Positions 56,714 through 64,000 of a stretch of 64,000 bases of DNA are shown piece after piece; position 1 is the first letter of the stretch; each line of letters begins with the position of its first letter. Made by a program: the position numbers and the translations under genes. Source of the DNA: Lineus longissimus (Eukaryota; Nemertea; Pilidiophora; Heteronemertea; Lineidae). The DNA lies in contig NC_088326.1 of assembly GCF_910592395.1 (NCBI RefSeq), positions 10,607,001 to 10,671,000 of the forward strand, read 5' to 3'. The notes under the pieces were generated by a model. That model worked only from the letters and a program-made list of their open reading frames with translations, made no database searches and was not told where the DNA came from.

Positions 56714-58687
56714 ATGGCCGCCGCCCCTGCCGACAGCAGCTTGAGCAGTGAATTAGAGTGTGCCATCTGCTCCGATCAACTGAAACAGCCGAAGTATATC
56801 GGTTCCTGCAACCACACATTCTGCAAGGAGTGCATCGATAAGTATTGGGTCTCCCTTGAGAAGCGGAGAACAATTCCTTGTCCACAATGCCGCGAAGAAT
56901 GCCCAATCCCGTCAAATGGCGTGGATGACCTGAAGGATAACTTCATGGTAACCAACATCATAGAGACATATCGAAAGCAACAACAGAAAGCTGCACTTCT
57001 CACGGAAATCAAATGTACCTTGTGTCGGAATGGAGCGTCCTGTTTTTGCAAAGATTGTGATTTAAAATTATGTCCTGAATGCAAACGAAACCATGACCGT
57101 AACCCCCAAAATCATGACCACCACTTATTTGGTCTCTGCCGCTCCCATGGCAATGGATTGTTGTTTTTCTGCAATCCTTGCAAACAGGCTGTCTGTGGTG
57201 TCTGCAGATTATCTGATCACAAAGACTGTGTCCACGAGGTGACACCAAGCCGTCAAGTTGCTATCAACTTAATATCAAGAATCCAAGCCTGTTCGGCTGA
57301 ACTAGAAGACGCGATTAGGACTCAACTTGGAAACCAAGAAACGAAACTGTCGGGGCTTCGTGACATTGTCCAGCAACAGTCGACTTCCGCTGAAAAGCAA
57401 GCGACTGTCGGTACCGAAAATAACATAGCTAAGAATAGGAAAGACATCCGGGATCACCAGGCAAAGAGTCAAACGATACAAAAGAAAATCGATATCTTAT
57501 TGAAGGAAAAGGAGAAGGAGGATGAAATTACAAAGCAACTCGTCAAAGACGTAGACAAACTCGAGAAAGAGAAGGCAAAAATCATCGCAAGCGTCAGAGA
57601 GAAGTTCACCAAATCATCTGAGAAGATCAACCTACGTCTTCGATCCCTTGAGACCCGTAGGCAAGAAATGAAAACAAAAATAGAGCAGGGCCGAGCAGTA
57701 GGATCTACCAAGATCACCATTGATACCGAGAGCATTGCTAACCTGACCAGTATCAGTCAGGAACTCGTGGACTTAGTCGGTGCTTTAAGGGACAGTGACA
57801 CTGTGGCTGTGATAGAGGAAGTCACGAGATCGTTCGGTAAAACAAAGCGGGATTTCCGACAATTGAAGAAGGTGTGTAACTTTACCTTTCCAGGAAATCG
57901 GCCGTGTGCGGACGTTCTCCGATTGAAGCATCTACCTGACTCTCGCCTTGCTACATTAGCCCGCTCTAGTGGTGGTTGGGCGGACACGATTTACTTCCAT
58001 GACGAAGTATCTTCTTCACTGACGGGCACAATCACAGAGGGAGTTTACCCTGCTTATGACATGGCCTTCACATCCACTGGTGAAGTAGTAGTGGCAAGAC
58101 ATGAAAAGCCGCCCATTAGAGTGTTCAAGCCTGCCACTGGTGCATACCGTGATATTAACATTACCCATGATGGGAAGGTGATTGATAAGCTGCGGCGTGT
58201 TGAGACTGATGAGTCTGACAACATGTTTGCCTTAACTTCTTTCAGTAATTCATTTCTTCTTGTGAAACCGAATGGCACCGTCATTCAGTGTATTAGGTTC
58301 CCTGGACGTCCTTACTGTATGGGTTTCTGTTCACCGAATAGAACCCTATATATCGCTGCTGTTGACAGGATCCTGAGGTTTCACTGGAGTAATAACATCC
58401 TTGAAGAGATCTCATCATGTTCACACGGCGTGAAAGGATTCCGTTGCTATGATGTTTGTATTGGAAGTGGTGGCGAGGTGTTGGTGGCTGGTTGGATGAG
58501 GAATAATGATTACGTTATCTACCAGGTGACAGAAGGAGCAGATGAGGAGGACATGGTATTGAGGGAGATAGAGTATCAAGATGGTGTGAAGAGAACAGGT
58601 CGTTACTACTCGCCACATATCTGCATCAATGATGATAATCTCTGGCTTGGATATAATGACAAACCTGAGAAGTTCAAGTTGGTTTAA
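56714..58687 (+). CDS. TRIM-7: full-length TRIM protein
   Basis: 657 codons with all expected parts: C3HC4 RING (C16, C19, C32, H34, C37, C40, C56, C59), B-box 1 (C101 to H137), B-box 2 (C142, H145, C153, C156, C161, C164, H169, H174), coiled coil about 185-330, and NHL-like propeller about 400-655. RING to coil is identical to TRIM-1; the propeller differs by about 22 substitutions and a codon gain and loss. It keeps GAG where TRIM-1 has the stop, so this is the best candidate for a working gene of the pair. Variants such as TSFSNSFLL match TRIM-4 and TRIM-6, suggesting exchange between copies. The start ATG (CAAGATGGCCGCC) follows a probable 5'UTR splice acceptor. Likely a RING E3; ligand unknown. 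Confidence 0.9.
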   Translation: MAAAPADSSLSSELECAICSDQLKQPKYIGSCNHTFCKECIDKYWVSLEKRRTIPCPQCREECPIPSNGVDDLKDNFMVTNIIETYRKQQQKAALLTEIKCTLCRNGASCFCKDCDLKLCPECKRNHDRNPQNHDHHLFGLCRSHGNGLLFFCNPCKQAVCGVCRLSDHKDCVHEVTPSRQVAINLISRIQACSAELEDAIRTQLGNQETKLSGLRDIVQQQSTSAEKQATVGTENNIAKNRKDIRDHQAKSQTIQKKIDILLKEKEKEDEITKQLVKDVDKLEKEKAKIIASVREKFTKSSEKINLRLRSLETRRQEMKTKIEQGRAVGSTKITIDTESIANLTSISQELVDLVGALRDSDTVAVIEEVTRSFGKTKRDFRQLKKVCNFTFPGNRPCADVLRLKHLPDSRLATLARSSGGWADTIYFHDEVSSSLTGTITEGVYPAYDMAFTSTGEVVVARHEKPPIRVFKPATGAYRDINITHDGKVIDKLRRVETDESDNMFALTSFSNSFLLVKPNGTVIQCIRFPGRPYCMGFCSPNRTLYIAAVDRILRFHWSNNILEEISSCSHGVKGFRCYDVCIGSGGEVLVAGWMRNNDYVIYQVTEGADEEDMVLREIEYQDGVKRTGRYYSPHICINDDNLWLGYNDKPEKFKLV

Positions 58688-61314
58688 ATATTGGGTGTAT
58701 GTAGACCTACATTCTTGTGTTGACACCACCCTACAGTCTTAGATAACATAAGAAGCATTCATGTACCAGGATCGGATCTAGCGGGATACAACGTCTTCGA
58801 AAAACCTGTTCGTCATACAGATTTAGACGCTTTTGTGACACAATCTGTTGTTAAATTGCCAAAGAGATAAAAACGGCCCCGGATACCATTAGATGGATAA
58901 GAAATGTTGAGTAAATTGGATAGATATTTGTCATGTAATAATTGTGCGATAGAAGTACTGGTAGACGTTGTTTGGCACCATTACGACATTAGGTCCATGT
59001 TCATAGTTACAGCCAAAATGCGTTTTTTCCTATGATGCATGCAGTACAGCTTCCTCTTTTTAAAATTCTTTGAAATTGTCATTGGTATAAGATCATATGA
59101 TATTGGAAAATATCTTCTTAGCGTATTTTATGATGGGATTTATTGATATACTATTGGTTTATTGGGACTGGGGGTAACTATATACCTTAGATCTAGCAAA
59201 TCTTCCTCCCTTACTCGTCATGTTGGAAAAAATGCGCCGTTTTATGCATCGATTTACGTGTAACTTTGTATTGCTATATCGAGACACAACCCCATACGGT
59301 GTCCTCCAAAACTATCAGCCAAAACCGTTGGCGAAGCTCAAGCATGAGAAGACCACAAATGCGGCTCTGACTCTTCAGTTAGGAAATCTCATGACAACAT
59401 CATCCCAGCACCATGAACATCGACAACTGGTCACCCATTTGATCAGCCGGATTCGTTTATTTCCCACCAAATGACGATACTCGCGTCAATGCAGCTGAGT
59501 ACGTCCTCATCTGACAAGAGCCAGATGTCTGGGCGCTTATGTTCAAACCAATTTCACTAACACTGATGGACTCTTTAAATTTACTTCACATAAATGAAAG
59601 TGATTGCGCCAAGTGACTTGTGATTAAACAGAGAGCATTTCAGGTGTTTGACTATTTGTAAGACTCTGGTTGACACTGGTGTTAGTGACAAAACTTGTTT
59701 TGAACACCCAGGCCCATGAGACATAATAGAGAAGACAGGCATGTTGAAACGGATAATAATGTGTTATGTGTTATGGCTGTGCCCAGTACAACACCTTGTC
59801 AATAGATGTCGTATCCAGCCATGCCTTGATGACAGCTATTCCAAATCATAAAGAAATTTGTTATTTACCATTGTCCATTGGCTACACAATAAATACATCG
59901 CAAGCTAATGCGACACAATATCGTCTTTTACGGGACGTAAAGGGTGTGTTGTACGTGCCTTGCATAATTCAATGAAGTAGTGTAAATCACTGATGTGTAT
60001 CAAGATACCCTGGTGAAGACACCTTTCGGTGTTCTTAATAAATCTAAGCCTATGCTGTTGTCATTCAATAGCCAATCATGAAGACATATCTGATGTCAAT
60101 GCATGTTCAACAAGGCATAGCAAATTTCAATTTCTGTGTTGGGCCAAACAATGAAAGGCCTACGTATCCAACCGACGTCACAAATGAGATTGAAAAGAAA
60201 CGAAACCGACTCCTTCGGTGAGAGAGAAAAGCTTAGGCGAAGAAGCATAGATTGATGACCCAAATATTGCCTCGCCCTTCTCAACCAGGAACTTCAAATA
60301 GCTAAAGCAAACTCGTGATAGTACATGATAGGAAGAAGGAGGTTGCAATCTTGACTCTCAAAGTTTGACATCGCTACAAGGCTGGAAAGAGTTAAGACAT
60401 AGGTATAGCTCCGGAGCTGCTTACTGGCCCTCGGCTGATGTTGTCTTCTTCGTAGAGTGAACGTGAGACAAGAAAATGATCATCCACCACTGACACGCTC
60501 CTCAGGTAGGATCACTTTACGAGAACAGTTTGGACCAATCGATTTCTGTTTCCCCTCTTGAAGCTTTCATTCATGATTGCCTTTCGGCCAAAAACTGTCG
60601 GCTATCTTTTTTAATAAACCATCATCCAAACACAGTAATGTCCGATTCCACCAAAACGTTTTATAGCTGCGGTCATCGCCACGATGGAACCATTTTCAGC
60701 CCAGCGGCAACTGTAGTATTTGGTCAAAAGACGCCATACGCACCCGCATTTTAATTACCAAATAAACGCTTGAGCCAAACGCACTGTGGCGCAGTGGCGA
60801 CTTGCGCAGGAAACCCTTACCACTCTGATATACACCCCCCCCCCCCCCAACACATTCTTCTCTAATTATCTTCTAACCTACAGGGGGGGGGGGGGGTAGG
60901 CTAGAAAACTATACGATATTGATATACATACCTTCCAAACCTCAAGCCGCCTAGTTTTCTCCTAACCTTCTAAGGCTTACATCAACCTTTCACCTCTCAA
61001 CGAACAATTTGGTGACAAGGACACCCTCAATAAAAACAATGATTATCGTCCAAAGGTGGTCATCAGGACACCTCTCTAATAAGGACAGCAGGGTATCCTT
61101 GATAAAGAGGATTAGAATGTGTGTCATATGACTTTAGCTATCATTAGCTGGGATTCGATATATCGTTTTTACCGTTTGTATTGAATATGTTGATTTGGTG
61201 GAGGTTCTTACACTCTTAACCATAAACAACATCAAAAGAAGGATTTCCTACTGTCATTTGAATGCAGTGTTGACAATGTTGTGCTTATTTCTAAACGCAC
61301 GGGATATCTATATA
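58688..61314 (+). repeat. Downstream flank of U7
   Basis: Matches 3631-6230 closely. AATAAA-type sites and the poly-C/poly-G pair are the only notable features. No gene is supported. Confidence 0.75.
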
Positions 61315-63442
61315 CAGTAAATGCTCAGTTACCTCGGGATCAGCCAATTTTTGCAAACACATAATATGAGGCCTTTATGGGGAGAGAAAGTTGACCACTT
61401 ATTTATGGTGACAGCTGTTTCAATAGGTGTTTAAATTAACATGAAGTCAGAACATCATGCTCATTTCGTTTATTCAAGTCAGACCCCTTGGGAGTTCATT
61501 GAGTAATAGAATAAAAGTGAATAGGTCGCTCTTGTCTGCATTGGAGTGTATCCTAACGCTGAATGAAAAGTCAAAATCAGTCAGCATTAGACAACTCATT
61601 ACAACACTAAAAAAGACCAAATTTCAACATTGATTGGTGGAATGAGTCTCATGAGCCGAAAAGTCAACACTTTATGACAAATTCAGACTTCTGTTACAAG
61701 TCAGTCACTGTCTTCATTGTAATCATGAAACACAATATCCTCTTCCATATCAGACAGTTCATCTTCATCAAGGAGAAGACCTCCTTCCGCCTGAGCATCG
61801 GCGTATTGTCCATTTTCACGTGGAATGAGTCCAGCTACTTCGAATCCCCGAATTGCTGCATTGGGACTTACATCAGCCCATGCATGACTTAGAATTCCTA
61901 GAACTGATAGGAGAGGGATTTTGTCACACTGTCCATCTGCATTAGTATGCTGGGTTTTCCATTCCTTCCAGTACTTACGGACCAAGGTTTTAAACCCCCT
62001 CATGACGGTTAGGTCTAGAGGCTGGGCGAGAGATGTACATCTGGCAGGGATGTCATCAAGTAAAATACCAGCTTCAACCAGAGGCTGGCAGAATTGTTCG
62101 GCCTGATGTGGGCGAAATCTGTCTACCAAAAGCAAAATTTCATTTGGATTAAAGTCTCCAACAAAGGGAAAAAAGATTTCTTCCTGCCAGTGCTGCAGTG
62201 TTCCTGCATTCTCCCACCCAGACCTTGAAGACGTTACCCTTACATTTTCTGGTATGTCATGCAGGGCTCTGATTTCCCTAACAAAACCGGGTTCCCTGAA
62301 AACGACATGAGCTGGAGCTTTCTCTCCATTTGACCCAATTGTAAGTCCAACCGTACAACCCAGTTTTGGGTTCCCCCTCGATGTCCGCACATCAATGTTC
62401 TTTGACCCCTTTGTTGCAGCAGTATACATTGGCGGAAAATCAAGTTGGGTAAAAGTTTCATTAAAGTTAAAAATAGTGTGGACGTTATTTTCCTGAACAG
62501 TAGTCCGTACCTCCTCTTGAAATCTAGCCACCCTCTCCTCAGCATCACGTGGTAATGTGGCAGTATCCTTGGTCTTTCGACGAAACGTGATGCACTTTCT
62601 GGCCATGAACCTTGACAACCACCTATCACTAGCAATAAAGTTCACTCTTTCAGGGCGCTGGTGCCTCATTTCATCCTGTCTTTCGACAGGAAGCTCACCC
62701 CACCAATTTTCAAAGGCTACAACAGCATCCTGGCGAAGATCAGACCTGGATACAGGCAGAGCTCTCTTCCTCCTCTCAAGAAATGACTGGTGCACGGCAT
62801 CTTCAACCTCAGGCCATAATCCATCATGATCAATGCGCACCCTTCGACTGTGAGCATTGTGTTCTGCCTGGTCCATGAGGTGGTCAATGTCCTGAATCCA
62901 TCCGCGCAAAGTTGAATTGGCCAATCTATGCCTCCTTGCATACTCTGCGACATTCAAAACCTGACCATGTTCAATAGCATGCTGACAGTCTAATGCATGC
63001 CGTAGACGTGCCTCCACAGGGTAGCCATGGAGTCGCCTAGACGTACCAGGACGATGACCTTCCATATCACCCTCACCATCATCAGGCATATCCATGCAGA
63101 CAACCAAACGTACAAACAACACGAAAAGGTGGATAAAAGTTGTAATCATTGTCACTGGTCAGAGGTCTGCGTATTGAATGACTGAAACCAATTTCACTAA
63201 AAAACAAGAAAGGGTTAATTCTTTTTCTCCTACAATAGTATGAAATAGACCCAGGCCTTGGCAAAGGACACGTCTCATTCAAGTCCTCTTTCAGAAAACC
63301 AATCAACCATAGGCCTGTACACTTCTATTCACTAAAAAATCAGTGTCACATTTTACATGAATACCCTCTCTGGGCCCCATTTTATACCAAAAACTAAGTT
63401 GATCTGAAGTAGGCCTATCCCGAGGTAACTGAGCATTTACTG
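61315..63442. mobile_element. Pogo-type (Tc1/mariner) DNA transposon
   Basis: The 2128-bp element has perfect 26-bp inverted ends (starting CAGTAAATGCTCAGTTACCT; 61315-61340 and 63417-63442) and a TA duplication (61313-61314, 63443-63444). The empty site is seen in the other units (CTATATATGTTTTATA). It carries one transposase gene on the minus strand. Perfect ends imply a young insertion. Confidence 0.93.
61701..63155 (-). CDS. Pogo-type transposase with altered first catalytic residue
   Basis: 484 codons. The N-terminal half has a helix-turn-helix (NVAEYARRHRLANSTLRGW, about 68-86) and a second CENP-B/Tc5-type binding region (about 105-190, with SDRWLSRFMARK). The C-terminal half is a DDE_1-type catalytic domain. 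D345 (LLLVDRFRPH) and D381 (TSLAQPLDL) are present, 35 residues apart. The first position, normally Asp in an N-x-D-E-T motif, is Asn232 (FNFNET, codon AAT at 62460-62462). This would be expected to abolish metal binding. The first 20 residues are hydrophobic; the ATG at residue 21 (63095) may be the true start. An acidic tail (DEDELSDMEED) is near the end. It may be an inactive copy, or have lost cleavage while keeping DNA binding. Confidence 0.88.
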   Translation of the reverse strand: MTMITTFIHLFVLFVRLVVCMDMPDDGEGDMEGHRPGTSRRLHGYPVEARLRHALDCQHAIEHGQVLNVAEYARRHRLANSTLRGWIQDIDHLMDQAEHNAHSRRVRIDHDGLWPEVEDAVHQSFLERRKRALPVSRSDLRQDAVVAFENWWGELPVERQDEMRHQRPERVNFIASDRWLSRFMARKCITFRRKTKDTATLPRDAEERVARFQEEVRTTVQENNVHTIFNFNETFTQLDFPPMYTAATKGSKNIDVRTSRGNPKLGCTVGLTIGSNGEKAPAHVVFREPGFVREIRALHDIPENVRVTSSRSGWENAGTLQHWQEEIFFPFVGDFNPNEILLLVDRFRPHQAEQFCQPLVEAGILLDDIPARCTSLAQPLDLTVMRGFKTLVRKYWKEWKTQHTNADGQCDKIPLLSVLGILSHAWADVSPNAAIRGFEVAGLIPRENGQYADAQAEGGLLLDEDELSDMEEDIVFHDYNEDSD

Positions 63443-63509
63443 TATGTTTTATATATTGAATATATCTTAATAGTATAAATATGGGACAGTTTTACGACAA
63501 ATGGTGCTC

Positions 63510-64000
63510 ATTATTAATGTCACAAAGGTTGGTTGTCGTTGGCCTAATTTAAAAACTGCGTATCGAGTTATTTTATAAAAAAGGTACCGATACAAACATG
63601 TGTAAGGAATTGATACAGAACTGAAGGTATAGTTTGGTTGTCTCATGACTTAACATTAAGAATGGAGCTTAATTGAGTTAGGCCAAAACCAATGCACCTA
63701 ACAGATGTTTTTGTACAAACAGACAGCTCCTTCGAACGGTAGTGTTGAGTGAGACATCCTACATCGATAATGAGGTACCGGTGTCAATTTCCATAATCCT
63801 CTAACAGCTCTATCTGAGCGATGTTTGGCCCTGGTGTTGTATCTAAACCGAAGAGAACCGAAAAGGCATGCCCCATGTGTAGTGTTATTGTCAATGTATA
63901 CGTTTATGTTCATGGCTAAGCTGATTTATATAGCATATATAATGCTCATATCAGAAACGTTTTGATAATATGACATGGTTTACAACAAACACAAAGTGTT
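63510..64000 (+). repeat. Start of unit U8
   Basis: The upstream flank of a further unit begins here and runs off the window. A deletion of about 75 bp near 63747 relative to U1 joins GGTAGTGTTGAG to the later flank. Another TRIM copy may lie beyond the edge. Confidence 0.8.

Larger units (their letters stand above)
55058..63509 (+). repeat. TRIM duplication unit U7
   Basis: Closest relative of U1: the upstream 1.6 kb aligns base for base. It carries TRIM-7 and a downstream flank with poly-C (60835-60848) and poly-G (60883-60896). The end of the flank is interrupted by a pogo-type element at 61315-63442. Confidence 0.9.

Noticed and set aside
62557-62829. Plus-strand frame within the pogo element.
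   Set aside because: It is the antisense shadow of the transposase gene.

Overview
The window looks like genomic DNA of an invertebrate animal, most likely marine. Genes are spliced (GT-AG introns), the DNA is AT-rich, and there are tRNA-derived SINEs, several DNA-transposon superfamilies and foldback elements, with no bacterial operon structure. An echinoderm, hemichordate or amphioxus-like source would fit (RING/B-box/coiled-coil/beta-propeller TRIM expansions, foldback elements resembling sea-urchin TU elements), but the species cannot be fixed from sequence alone.

The backbone is a tandem array of segmental duplication units, each carrying a TRIM-type gene. Unit starts, marked by the same flank motif, are at 1, 6281, 32838, 39799, 45097, 55058 and 63510. 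A 3'-flank-only unit lies at about 29017-32837 and an older, diverged one at 17154-24390. Four units hold near full-length single-exon TRIM coding regions: TRIM-1 at 1657-3495 (truncated by a stop), TRIM-2 at 12631-14646, TRIM-5 at 41458-43431 and TRIM-7 at 56714-58687. Three hold broken copies: TRIM-3 at 17154-19236, TRIM-4 at 37741-38742 and TRIM-6 at 53033-54010. The last two keep little more than an open propeller. The alternation of a propeller-only unit with a full unit (32838-45096, then 45097-63509) shows that the array also grew by a larger two-unit step.

The most interesting signal is in the TRIM genes. RING, B-boxes and coiled coil are nearly invariant, and TRIM-1 and TRIM-7 appear identical over their first ~1.1 kb. 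The C-terminal propeller carries a dense cluster of differences that are almost all amino-acid-changing, and the variants are shared among copies as if reassorted. This looks like a diversifying recognition surface on a constant E3 ligase chassis, possibly fed by gene conversion from the propeller-only copies. That reading is inference.

Mobile DNA fills the rest. At 7107-11799 there is an apparently intact two-gene PIF/Harbinger element (five-exon Myb-like protein and two-exon transposase, CTG target duplication) inserted upstream of TRIM-2. At 61315-63442 there is a pogo-type element with 26-bp perfect inverted ends, whose transposase has Asn where the first catalytic Asp is expected. Two non-autonomous long-TIR elements have exact 9- and 10-bp target duplications (45400-46311, 51481-52410). 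There are also SINEs (16263-16515, 33396-33736, 46584-46920), a foldback element with inverted 41-bp tandem arrays around a small ORF (26725-27856) inside a larger inverted-end element (25761-28673), and two oppositely oriented copies of a ~1.6-kb modular dispersed repeat (20134-21786, 30447-32037). Most other short open frames in the flanks are noncoding repeats.
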